This document shows, in pieces, positions 1 to 7,035 of a stretch of DNA of 32,183 nucleotides. The stretch's first letter is position 1, and each line of letters begins with the position of its first letter. The notes beneath the pieces are model-generated. The model was not told where the DNA came from. It did not search any database and worked only from the letters and a program-made list of their open reading frames with translations. Made by a program: the position numbers and the translations under genes. This stretch comes from Acidovorax delafieldii. GTDB lineage: Bacteria > Pseudomonadota > Gammaproteobacteria > Burkholderiales > Burkholderiaceae_C. The DNA is taken from NCBI GenBank assembly GCA_002377855.1, contig DFQQ01000022.1:1-32183 (forward strand), read 5' to 3'.

Positions 1-1003
1 TGCCCAGCGCCAGCCCGGCCAGGCTGCCCACCAGGCCCAGCAGGGCCGATTCGGCCAGCACCAGCGCCAGCCGCTGGCGCGGTGTGGCACCCAGCACGGC
101 CAACAGCGCAAACTGCGGCCCGCGCTGCGCCACGCTGAGGGCCAGCACCGAGAACACGAGGAAGGCCCCGGTGAACAGCGCCACCAGCGCCAGCACCGTC
201 AGGTTGACGCGGTACGCGCGCGAGAGGTCGCTCACCCGTTGCGCCGCGTCGCCCGGCTCGGCCAGCGTGGCTTGCGCGGGCCAGCTTGGCAGGGCCTGCA
301 GCGATTGTTGGAAGGCGCTGCGGTCGGTGCCGGGCTGCAGCTGCAGGTCGATGCGGGTGAGCTGGCCCACGCGGCCCAGCAGGTCCTGCGCGGCCCCAAT
401 GTCCATCACCGCCAGCGGGGCGCCGGGGGCGCTCACGGTGCCTGCCACTTGCACGGCCACGGTTTGCAGGCCGGTTTGCAATTGCAGGGTGGGGCGGGGC
501 TGGCTGCCTTCGGGCGGCATGCCCAGCGCCTGCAGGGCGGCGGGGTTGAGGTAGACGGTGGCGGGGGCAAAGAGTGCATCGCGCGCAGCGCCTTCCCACG
601 GCCTGGGCATGAGGGCCGGGGCCATGGCGGGCAGCAGCAGGGCATCGGCCCCCAGCAGGCGCAGGGGGATGGGGGTGGTCGCTTGCGCGCTGGTGGATGC
701 TGCTGCGGAGCGGGCCATAGCCGTGGCGTCCAGCACGGGGTTGGCGCGGGCCACGTCGGGGTGGTTGGCGATTTGGGCAAACAGGTCTTCGCCCAGCGTG
801 CCCTGCATGGGGCGCACTTCCAGATCGGGCTGGCCGTTGACGGCGCGCACGGCCTGCGAAAACTCGTCCAGTGCCGATGCGTTGATCACGTGCACCGCAA
901 AGGCGAGCGCCACGCCCAGCATCACGGCGGCCACGGCGGCCGCGCTGCGCCAGGGGTGGTGGCGCAGGTCTTGCCACGAGAAGGTGCGAAGCAGTGCAAG
1001 CAT
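1..1003 (-). CDS. ABC transporter permease, FtsX/YbbP-like (3' end outside window)
   Basis: N-terminal 334 residues of an inner-membrane ABC permease; the gene continues beyond the left edge. A short cytoplasmic N-terminus (LRTFSWQDLRHHPWRS) leads into a first membrane helix at about residues 21-41. A large soluble periplasmic domain follows (about 42-265), then the start of an FtsX-type transmembrane domain with helices near 268-292 and 311-334. This matches the architecture of YbbP/LolC-like permeases that act with LolD/YbbA-type ATPases on lipids, lipoproteins or other envelope substrates; the substrate cannot be read from sequence. A suitable ATPase lies at 1831-2505 on the same strand, but a heat-shock gene on the opposite strand separates them. 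The ATG at 1003 is the first in-frame start before the helix. Confident in the family, not in the substrate. Confidence 0.85.
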   Translation of the reverse strand, partial: MLALLRTFSWQDLRHHPWRSAAAVAAVMLGVALAFAVHVINASALDEFSQAVRAVNGQPDLEVRPMQGTLGEDLFAQIANHPDVARANPVLDATAMARSAAASTSAQATTPIPLRLLGADALLLPAMAPALMPRPWEGAARDALFAPATVYLNPAALQALGMPPEGSQPRPTLQLQTGLQTVAVQVAGTVSAPGAPLAVMDIGAAQDLLGRVGQLTRIDLQLQPGTDRSAFQQSLQALPSWPAQATLAEPGDAAQRVSDLSRAYRVNLTVLALVALFTGAFLVFSVLALSVAQRGPQFALLAVLGATPRQRLALVLAESALLGLVGSLAGLALG

Positions 1004-1082
1004 GCGGGCATTGTGCAGCCGGCACCCCCGGGCGGCGGGCGCGGGGGCATTTTGAGGCACCTCAAAACCTGTGCGCCGTGCT

Positions 1083-1111
1083 CTTGAAATAGCGCGCGCT
1101 GCACCGTAATT
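1083..1111 (+). promoter_or_regulatory. sigma32-like heat-shock promoter for the small heat-shock gene
   Basis: CTTGAAA at 1083-1089 is a perfect match to the sigma32 -35 element. It is followed after 14 nt by CCGTAATT at 1104-1111, a partial match to the -10 consensus CCCCATNT. The spacing is typical of heat-shock promoters, and the next gene on this strand encodes an Hsp20 protein. Transcription would begin near 1118, leaving a leader of about 110 nt. Confidence 0.6.
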
Positions 1112-1160
1112 TGCGAATCAAGGGCGAGGGTGCAAGCCGATGCGCACCGCGCCCCCTGGT

Positions 1161-1191
1161 CTGGCGCACAGCCGTCGCAGGCCCGCGCCAG
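1161..1191 (+). promoter_or_regulatory. Hairpin in the hsp20 5' leader
   Basis: CTGGCGC at 1161-1167 pairs perfectly with GCGCCAG at 1185-1191 across a 17-nt loop, inside the predicted leader between the sigma32-like promoter and the hsp20 start. It does not itself sequester the AAGGAG ribosome site at 1216-1221. I see no clear fourU or ROSE motif, so a thermosensor role is only a possibility. Confidence 0.3.
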
Positions 1192-1228
1192 GGAGTTTCA
1201 TCCAACCCGACTTTCAAGGAGCATGACC

Positions 1229-1660
1229 ATGAGTTCTCTGATTCCCCGTGGAGGCAGTTTGCTGGACGAATTCTTCAAGGACATGGCACCGGGCTTTTAT
1301 GTGCGCCCGCTGCATGGGGACAACCTGCCCTCGCCCGCACAAATCAAGGTGGACGTGAAAGAGTCTGACGGTGGCTACACCGTGCACGCTGAAGTGCCCG
1401 GCGTGGCCAAGGAGGACATCCACGTCTCGCTCGAAGGCAATGTGGTGAGCCTGCGCGCCGAAGTGCGCCAGCACGACGAGCAAAAAGACGGCGAGAAGGT
1501 GCTGCGGTCCGAGCGCTACTTTGGCTCGGTGGCGCGCAGCTTTGCGCTGCCTGCCGATGTGGACGCCAGCCAGGCAAAGGCCAAATACGACAACGGCGTG
1601 TTGACGCTCACGCTGCCCAAGAAGCAGGCCAGTAATTCGCAGCGGCTGCATATTGAGTGA
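1229..1660 (+). CDS. Small heat-shock protein, Hsp20/IbpA family
   Basis: A 143-residue ATP-independent holdase that binds unfolding proteins in the cytoplasm. The alpha-crystallin domain spans about residues 35-135. It includes the conserved VPGVAKEDIHVSLEGNVVSL stretch and the C-terminal GVLTLTLPK signature, and the protein ends in a short tail. The start chosen is ATG 1229, seven nt after a strong AAGGAG (1216-1221); ATG 1223 is in frame but only one nt from that site. A sigma32-like promoter lies upstream at 1083-1111. The gene is transcribed away from the ABC permease (ending at 1) and toward the ABC ATPase (1831-2505), and so sits between two probable partner genes. The family is certain, the paralogue is not. 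Confidence 0.95.
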   Translation: MSSLIPRGGSLLDEFFKDMAPGFYVRPLHGDNLPSPAQIKVDVKESDGGYTVHAEVPGVAKEDIHVSLEGNVVSLRAEVRQHDEQKDGEKVLRSERYFGSVARSFALPADVDASQAKAKYDNGVLTLTLPKKQASNSQRLHIE

Positions 1661-1684
1661 GGGCTGGTGGGGTGAGGGCCCTGG

Positions 1685-1770
1685 CTTCGACGGGCTCAGC
1701 CCGAACGGGGGTGGATCGAGCTTTGGTGTGTGAGCCTTCCCCCCGACCGTTCACGCTGAGCTTGTCGAAG
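1685..1770. repeat. REP-like inverted repeat pair between convergent genes
   Basis: A 24-nt arm at 1685-1708 (begins CTTCGACGGGCTCAGC, ends GAACGG) recurs as an imperfect inverted copy at 1747-1770 (begins CCGTTCACGCTGAGC, ends GTCGAAG). The arms differ at only a few positions and are 38 nt apart. The element fills the gap between the convergent hsp20 and ABC ATPase genes and could fold as a large stem-loop, perhaps serving as a two-way terminator. No coding potential is apparent across it. I recall CTTCGACAGGCTCAGC-type REP elements from many bacterial genomes, but did not check this. Confidence 0.7.
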
Positions 1771-1830
1771 CGCTGCACTGCGCTGTGCGGCGGGGCCCGC
1801 GGCTCGGGGATCGCGCGGGCTTGGGCAGGC

Positions 1831-2505
1831 TCAGCCCACCATGCCGCTGGCCGTCAGGCGCAGCACCCGGTCGGCCCGTGCAGCCGCCGTATCAGAGTGG
1901 GTCACCAGCACCAGCGATGCGCCGTGCTCGCGCGTCTGGGCCAGAAGCAGATCCATGACCAAAGCAGCCGTGGTGGGGTCGAGGTTGCCGGTGGGCTCGT
2001 CGGCCAGCAGCAGGCCGGGGCGGTGCACCAGGGCGCGCGCAATGGCCACGCGCTGCAGCTGCCCGCCGCTGAGCTGCTGCGGTAGCCGGCTGCCCAGCGT
2101 GCCCAGGCCCACCGCATCCAGCATGGCTTGCACACGCGCGGGGTCCGTCTGGCCCAGCAGCATCAGCGGCAGAGCTATGTTCTGCGCCACGTCCAGGTGC
2201 GGCAGCACATGAAAGGCCTGGAAGACAAACCCCACGTGGGCGCGCCGCCACAGGGCGCGAGCGGTGTCGTCCAGGTCAGCAAGCCGGGTGTGGGCACCGT
2301 CATGCGCGGTGTAGGTGATATCGCCAGCGTCCCACTGGTCCAAACCCGCCAGGCAGTTGAGCAGGGTGGACTTGCCCACGCCCGAGTCGCCCACGATGGC
2401 CACGAACTCACCCGGCTGCACGGTGAAATCAACCTGCGAGAACACTGGCATGTTTCCGTAGTGTTTGCCCAGGTTGTGGACGGAGAGGGTGGCGTGGGCA
2501 GGCAT
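1831..2505 (-). CDS. ABC transporter ATP-binding protein, LolD/YbbA-like
   Basis: A 224-residue nucleotide-binding subunit that hydrolyses ATP to drive an FtsX-type permease. All motifs are present: Walker A GDSGVGKST (39-47), Q-loop in VGFVFQAFHV (about 91-100), signature LSGGQLQR (145-152), Walker B LLLADEP (165-171), D-loop in GNLDP and the switch His in LVLVTHS. Length and sequence fit the LolD/MacB/YbbA class, whose permeases do not cross substrate through the membrane in the usual way. ATG 2505 starts at the family's usual N-terminus (MPAHATLSVHNLGKHYG). It begins 8 nt after the miaA stop and so is probably translated from the MFS-miaA message. The likely permease is the gene at 1-1003, separated by hsp20. 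Confidence 0.92.
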   Translation of the reverse strand: MPAHATLSVHNLGKHYGNMPVFSQVDFTVQPGEFVAIVGDSGVGKSTLLNCLAGLDQWDAGDITYTAHDGAHTRLADLDDTARALWRRAHVGFVFQAFHVLPHLDVAQNIALPLMLLGQTDPARVQAMLDAVGLGTLGSRLPQQLSGGQLQRVAIARALVHRPGLLLADEPTGNLDPTTAALVMDLLLAQTREHGASLVLVTHSDTAAARADRVLRLTASGMVG

Positions 2506-2513
2506 GGTGCGGC

Positions 2514-3533
2514 TCAGGCGGGTGCGGTTGCGGTCTCTCTGCGCTCTGCTCGGTCCAGCCGTTGCAGCACGGCCTGCACCAGCTCGGCCACGGCGGTGGG
2601 GTGGTCGCAGGCAATGGCATGGCGCTCGGGCATGCTGCGCAGCCAAGTGACTTGGCGCTTGGCCAGCTGTCGCGTGGCGACGATGCCGCGCTCGCGAAAG
2701 TGGGCGGTGTTCAGCGGCGCGTCAGGCCCCTGGCGGGCTTGGTAGTCCAGTTCTTCCCAGGCTTGGCGGTAGCCCACGCAGCGCATGGAGGGCAAGTCTG
2801 GGTGCAGATCACCCCGCGCGCGCAGGGCCCGTACCTCGTCCATGAAGCCTGCGTCCAGCATCGCGTCAAACCGCTGGGCGATGCGCTCGTGCAACCAGGC
2901 GCGGTTGTCGGGTTCTAAAGAAAAAAGGGCCGTAGCGCTTGCTGCACCTGCGCCGGCAGCTCCCTTTTTTGTAGTGTGAAAGCTCGACAGCGGCTGGCCC
3001 GACACATGCCACACCTCCAGCGCGCGCTGGATGCGCTGGCTGTCGCCCGGTGCCAGGCGGGCGGCGGTGGTGGGGTCTACCTTGGCAAGTTCGGCATGCA
3101 TGCCGGGCCAGCCAATGGCCTGGGCCTGGGCTTCCAGCTGCGCGCGCACCTCGGGGTTGGCGGCGGGCATGTCGTCAATGCCGTCCAGCAGCGCCTTGAA
3201 GTACAGCATGGTGCCGCCCACCAGCAGGGGCAGGGCGCCACGGGCGCGGATCTCGGCGATGAGGCGCGTGGCGTCTTGCACGAACTCGGCGGCGCTGTAG
3301 GCCTGCAGCGGGTCGCGGATGTCGATGAGGTGGTGCGGCACAGCAGCACGCTCGGCTGCGGTGGGCTTGGCGGTGCCAATGTCCATGCCCCGGTACACCA
3401 GTGCCGAGTCCACGCTGATGATCTCTACCGGCATGCGCCGGCCCAGCACGGCCGCCAGGGCCAGCGCCCCCGCCGTTTTGCCCGAGGCGGTAGGGCCTGC
3501 CAGCGCAATGTTGGGCAGGTGGTCAGGCAGCAT
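2514..3533 (-). CDS. miaA: tRNA dimethylallyltransferase
   Basis: Transfers a dimethylallyl group to N6 of A37 in tRNAs that read codons starting with U. The protein has 339 residues. The P-loop is GPTASGKT (13-20), followed by the DSALVYRGMDIGTAKP substrate and tRNA segment (42-57), the LVGGTMLYFKALLDG motif (104-118), and the C-terminal SMRCVGYRQAWEEL and ATRQLAKRQVTWLR segments (249-299). Residues about 188-207, rich in Gly and Ala, are encoded by a copy of the dispersed 35-nt-core repeat (2928-2962), which E. coli MiaA lacks at this point. The start at ATG 3533 lies inside the end of the MFS gene (11-nt overlap), implying translational coupling. mutL is its usual upstream neighbour but here lies more than 6 kb away. 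Confidence 0.97.
   Translation of the reverse strand: MLPDHLPNIALAGPTASGKTAGALALAAVLGRRMPVEIISVDSALVYRGMDIGTAKPTAAERAAVPHHLIDIRDPLQAYSAAEFVQDATRLIAEIRARGALPLLVGGTMLYFKALLDGIDDMPAANPEVRAQLEAQAQAIGWPGMHAELAKVDPTTAARLAPGDSQRIQRALEVWHVSGQPLSSFHTTKKGAAGAGAASATALFSLEPDNRAWLHERIAQRFDAMLDAGFMDEVRALRARGDLHPDLPSMRCVGYRQAWEELDYQARQGPDAPLNTAHFRERGIVATRQLAKRQVTWLRSMPERHAIACDHPTAVAELVQAVLQRLDRAERRETATAPA
2928..2962 (-). repeat. Dispersed 35-nt-core repeat, copy A (inside miaA)
   Basis: On the minus strand the core reads GAGCT, 4 nt, GCGCAG, 6 nt, CAAGCGC, 4 nt, GCC, followed by a T-run. It is the most diverged copy in its left palindrome arm. Flanking A-rich and T-rich tracts (about 2916-2972) resemble those of copy B. 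The copy is in the same orientation as miaA and is read through in frame. Confidence 0.65.
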
Positions 3534-4767
3534 GGTGCGGTTCTCCAAATTTTTGTACCAAAGTCCAGGACGTGGCGCCCAGCACCACCGACCAAAAGAG
3601 CACGCCATAGATCAGCGGCCAGATGGTGCCGTTCAGGTGGGAGCCTACCCAGCCGCCGGTGAAAAAGGCAGCCAGCATCATCACAAAACCATTGAGGGCC
3701 GAAGCCACCCCCGCCGCCTGCGGAAACGGGCCGACCGAACCCGTCTGACCACAGGGCTGGTGGATGCCGTGGGCCAGCATGAACAGGTAAAACGGTGCCA
3801 GCAGTGCCACTGGCTGGTGCACCCCAGCCATTGCCACCAGGGCCATGCCCACGCCGCCTGCCAGGCTCAGCGCCCCTGCAGTGGCCACGGTGCGGCGCAG
3901 GCCCAGCCGCGCCAGCAGGTAGCGGCACAGGAAGGTGCCGGTGAAGTAGGCGACGCTGGTGGACAGCAACACCCAGCCGTACTGGGTGCGGGTGAGCTGC
4001 AGCACCTCGATGAACACGAACGATGACGCCGCAAGGAAGGTGAACAGACCGCAATAGGTGGCGGTGGTAAGCAGCGTGAAAGCCCAGAAGGTGGGGTGGC
4101 CCAGCACCAGGCGCCAAGTACGCAGCAGCGTGGCGGGCCGCAGGGCCAGGGGGTTTTTGTGGGGAATGGTTTCAGGCATGCGCAGGGCCACCAGCGCCAG
4201 CGTGGCGGTGGCGTACACCGTGAGGGCCAGCAGGGCCGCGCGCCAGCCCAGCCACTGTGCCAGCATGCCGCCCAGCGGTGCACACAGGCAGGCCACGACA
4301 CCCAGGCCCGTCAGCGCCTTGGACATGGCGCGTGCGCCCGTCAGCGGGGTGTACAGGTCGCGCACGATGGCGCGCGCGCACATCACCACAGAGCCCATGG
4401 CCGCGCCTTGCAACACGCGCCACACGATCAGCATGCCCATGCTGGGTGCCAGCGCACTGGCCACCGATGCCGCGGCGTAGATGCCCAGCCCCGCCAGCAG
4501 CACGGGCCGGCGGCCATAGCGGTCCGACAGCGGCCCCCAGACCAATTGCGAACACCCAAAAGCCAGCAGCAGTGCGCTGAGCGTGAGCTGGCCCGCTGCC
4601 ACCGTCGCGCCCAGGTCCCTCGTCAATGCGGGCAGCGCGGGCAGGTACAGATCGGTGGTGACGGGCTGAATGCTCAGCAGCAGGGCCAGCACCACAATGG
4701 CAAGGCTGGCAGGGGAAGAGGAATGCGTTGGAAGCGCGGCGCCAACGGCAGCGGAAGGTGCGGACAT
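3523..4767 (-). CDS. MFS multidrug exporter, Bcr/CflA-like
   Basis: A 414-residue inner-membrane proton antiporter of the DHA1 (12-helix) type. A first helix near residues 20-42 carries QPVTTDLYLPALP, typical of Bcr/CflA proteins. The loop 2-3 signature is GPLSDRYGRRPVLL, and a helix-5 region RVLQGAAMGSVVMCARAIVRDL resembles the antiporter motif C area of this family. Later hydrophobic segments account for the remaining helices. Known relatives export bicyclomycin, chloramphenicol or sulfonamides; the substrate here is unknown. ATG 4767 was chosen because it immediately precedes the predicted N-terminal tail. The stop codon (3523-3525) lies within the first codons of miaA, so the two genes are probably co-translated. 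Confidence 0.9.
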   Translation of the reverse strand: MSAPSAAVGAALPTHSSSPASLAIVVLALLLSIQPVTTDLYLPALPALTRDLGATVAAGQLTLSALLLAFGCSQLVWGPLSDRYGRRPVLLAGLGIYAAASVASALAPSMGMLIVWRVLQGAAMGSVVMCARAIVRDLYTPLTGARAMSKALTGLGVVACLCAPLGGMLAQWLGWRAALLALTVYATATLALVALRMPETIPHKNPLALRPATLLRTWRLVLGHPTFWAFTLLTTATYCGLFTFLAASSFVFIEVLQLTRTQYGWVLLSTSVAYFTGTFLCRYLLARLGLRRTVATAGALSLAGGVGMALVAMAGVHQPVALLAPFYLFMLAHGIHQPCGQTGSVGPFPQAAGVASALNGFVMMLAAFFTGGWVGSHLNGTIWPLIYGVLFWSVVLGATSWTLVQKFGEPHHAA

Positions 4768-4834
4768 AACCGCCTGAGGGTACCAGATGGGCTTGGCCGC
4801 CAGCCCATGCGGGCACGGTGGTGGGCGCTGCGGC

Positions 4835-5674
4835 TCAGGGTGTTGGCAAGCGAAACAGCGAGGCAATCGCCTGCCGGTACTGGCCTTGTCCCACGGCGTT
4901 GGTGGTGTGGTGCGAGCCGCCCTCCACCAGCACGAATTGCTTGGGTTCCTTGGCTGCCTCAAACAGCTTGCGGCCCAGGGCGGGCTGGATCAGGCTGTCC
5001 TCACTGCCATGCACCACCAGCAGGGGCGAGCCAATGTCGCTCACCTTCTGTACCGACTCAAAACGCTGCGTGATCAACGGTGAAACCGGCAGCCAGCCCC
5101 AGCGGAAGGTGCTCACCACATCAGCGATGCTGGTGAATGTGCCCTCCACCATCGTGCCCTGTTCATCCTGCACCTGCCGCGCCAACTCAATGGCGATGGC
5201 ACCGCCCAGCGAGTGACCGAAGATATAGCGGGGCTGGCGGGGGTGCTGGGATGCCAGCCATTGCCAGGCGGCGCGGGCGTCCTCGGCGGCAGAGGCCTCC
5301 GACGGCAGCCCTGCGCTGCTCTTGCCAAAGCCGCGGTAGTCAATTGCCAGCACCGAAAAGCCCAGCTCGTGCATGCGCCGTATGCGGCCGGACGACCCCG
5401 CCACGTTCCAGCGCGCGCCGTGCAGGTACAGCAGCACGGGCGCATCCTCGCGCTGCTGCGGCAGCCACAGCCCGTGCAGCCGCTCTGCCTTGCCTGACGC
5501 TTGTGAGGGAAACTCGATCCAGATGTCCTGCATGTCGTCCGTGGACTGCACGCCACCCCAGCTGCGGTCGCTGGGCTGAAAGATCCACTCGCGCTGCTTG
5601 GCGTCAAGCGTGGCGCATCCTGCCGAAACAGCAATGGCAGCGGCCAGGGTGAGATAGAGGGAGGTGCGTCTCAT
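4835..5674 (-). CDS. Alpha/beta hydrolase lipoprotein, BEM46/ABHD17-like
   Basis: A 279-residue predicted lipoprotein esterase or peptidase-like hydrolase of unknown substrate. The signal peptide (1-19) ends in a lipobox with lipidated C20 (AVSAG|C). The fold is clear: oxyanion strand LLYLHGARWN (81-90), AIDYRGFGKS (110-119), nucleophile elbow GHSLGG with S155, acid D226 in HGSEDSLI and catalytic His at 255 or 256 in GGSHHT. Such proteins often sit in the periplasm or at the outer membrane. The gene lies 88 nt downstream of pilU and 67 nt upstream of the MFS gene, all on one strand, so co-transcription is possible. The hydrolase class is certain, the substrate is not. Confidence 0.88.
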   Translation of the reverse strand: MRRTSLYLTLAAAIAVSAGCATLDAKQREWIFQPSDRSWGGVQSTDDMQDIWIEFPSQASGKAERLHGLWLPQQREDAPVLLYLHGARWNVAGSSGRIRRMHELGFSVLAIDYRGFGKSSAGLPSEASAAEDARAAWQWLASQHPRQPRYIFGHSLGGAIAIELARQVQDEQGTMVEGTFTSIADVVSTFRWGWLPVSPLITQRFESVQKVSDIGSPLLVVHGSEDSLIQPALGRKLFEAAKEPKQFVLVEGGSHHTTNAVGQGQYRQAIASLFRLPTP

Positions 5675-5737
5675 GCAAGCGACTGAGTCGGCTCAGCGGC
5701 AGAAAGTTCTGCCGCTGGGGGCTCTGCGGAGCAACGT

Positions 5738-5771
5738 TACAAACAGCTGGCCGCAGAGGGGGTTACAAATG
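5738..5771 (-). promoter_or_regulatory. Directly repeated TTTGTAAC upstream of the hydrolase gene
   Basis: On the minus strand TTTGTAAC occurs twice, 26 nt apart start to start, in the gap between pilU and the hydrolase gene (the upstream copy is near the pilU stop). This could be a two-site regulator target about two and a half helical turns apart, or chance. No matching -35/-10 pair was identified. Confidence 0.2.
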
Positions 5772-6896
5772 CTGCGAAGCCCGGTGCAGGGGCGAGGCCG
5801 GTTCAATGCTGAGCTCGCCCGCGTCGGATGGGTTGACCCCGGCAGCCAGCCGCACCCGCAGCGCCAGGTCGGTGCGCGAATCGGCATTGTGCAGGGCCTC
5901 CTCCAACGAAATTCGGCCCTCGGAATACAGCTTGTACAGTGCTTGGTCAAAGGTGCACATGCCGTTTTCGGTGCTGTGCGCCATGGCGTCCTTGATCCCG
6001 GAGAACTCACCTTTGACGATCAGGTCGGCAATGTAGGGGGAGTTCAGCATCACCTCGACCGCGGGCACCAGCTTCTCGTGCACACCCGGGATCAGCCGTT
6101 GAGACACCACGCCGGCCAGGTTCAGGCTCAGGTCCATCAGCAACTGGTGGTGCGCATCTTCGGGGAAGAAGTTGATCACCCGTTCCATCGCCTGATTGGC
6201 GTTGTTGGCGTGCAGGGTGGACAGGCACAGGTGGCCTGTCTCGGCGTAAGCGATCGCCTGCTTCATCGTGTTGCGGTCGCGGATCTCGCCGATCATGATC
6301 ACGTCGGGCGCCTCGCGCAGCGCGTTCTTGAGTGCATCTTCGTACGAATGCGTGTCGATGCCCACCTCTCGCTGGTCCACCACCGAGAGCTTGTGGGCGT
6401 GCAAGAACTCCAGCGGGTCTTCAATGGTGAGGATGTGGCCGGTGGCGTTTTCGTTGCGAAAATTGATCATCGACGCGAGCGTGGTGGATTTGCCCGAGCC
6501 CGTGGCCCCGGTCACCAGCACCAGGCCCCGCTTGCGCATCACCAGCTTTTCAAGGACGGGTGGCAGGCCCAGTGCGGCCAGCGGCGGGATCTTGTTCTTG
6601 ATGTAGCGCACCACCATCCCCGTCTCGCCGCGCTGCACAAACACGTTCACCCGAAAGCGCCCCAGGTTTTCGGCCGAGATGGAGAGATTCATCTCCAGCT
6701 TCGACTCGAACTCGCTGATCTGCCGTTCGTTCATGACGGAGTAGGCGAGCTGCTTGACCTGCCCCGGCTTGAGCGCAGGCATTTTCAGCGGGTGGGTGAT
6801 TCCCTCGATCTTCACGTTGACGGGTGCCCCGACGCTGAAGAACAGGTCCGAACCCGCCTTCTCGACCATGAGATTCAGAAAGCTGAAAATTTCCAC
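5763..6896 (-). CDS. pilU: Type IV pilus retraction ATPase, PilU family
   Basis: A 377-residue cytoplasmic hexameric ATPase that assists PilT in pulling back type IV pili. It matches PilU rather than PilT: an MEIFSFLNLMVEKAGSDLFF N-terminus, Walker A GATGSGKST (130-138), the Asp-box region HILTIEDPLEF, REVGIDT, Walker B DVIMIGEIRD (198-207) and His box GHLCLSTLHANN (221-232). It also has the PilU-type acidic, variable C-terminus. The start is GTG 6896, supported by AAGGAGA at 6904-6910 with a 7-nt gap. No pilT lies beside it in this window; gdhA precedes it with a strong terminator between. It may be a stand-alone pilU or a second paralogue. Confidence 0.92.
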   Translation of the reverse strand: MEIFSFLNLMVEKAGSDLFFSVGAPVNVKIEGITHPLKMPALKPGQVKQLAYSVMNERQISEFESKLEMNLSISAENLGRFRVNVFVQRGETGMVVRYIKNKIPPLAALGLPPVLEKLVMRKRGLVLVTGATGSGKSTTLASMINFRNENATGHILTIEDPLEFLHAHKLSVVDQREVGIDTHSYEDALKNALREAPDVIMIGEIRDRNTMKQAIAYAETGHLCLSTLHANNANQAMERVINFFPEDAHHQLLMDLSLNLAGVVSQRLIPGVHEKLVPAVEVMLNSPYIADLIVKGEFSGIKDAMAHSTENGMCTFDQALYKLYSEGRISLEEALHNADSRTDLALRVRLAAGVNPSDAGELSIEPASPLHRASQHL

Positions 6897-6972
6897 GCGC
6901 TCATCTCCTTCAGCAATGGGTTACCTTTGCTAACACGCTGGGCGAGCATACCGGCATCCGCACGACCGCATG

Positions 6973-6994
6973 AAAAAAGGGGCCGAAGCCCCTT
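6973..6994 (-). terminator. Rho-independent terminator of gdhA
   Basis: On the minus strand a perfect AAGGGGC/GCCCCTT stem closes a TTCG tetraloop and runs into a continuous T-tract (6978-6973). It lies about 40 nt after the gdhA stop and before the pilU ribosome-binding site, separating the two transcripts. Confidence 0.93.
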
Positions 6995-7035
6995 CTTGCA
7001 ACAACACGGCAGCAGAGTCTGCCAGAGCGTGCCTC

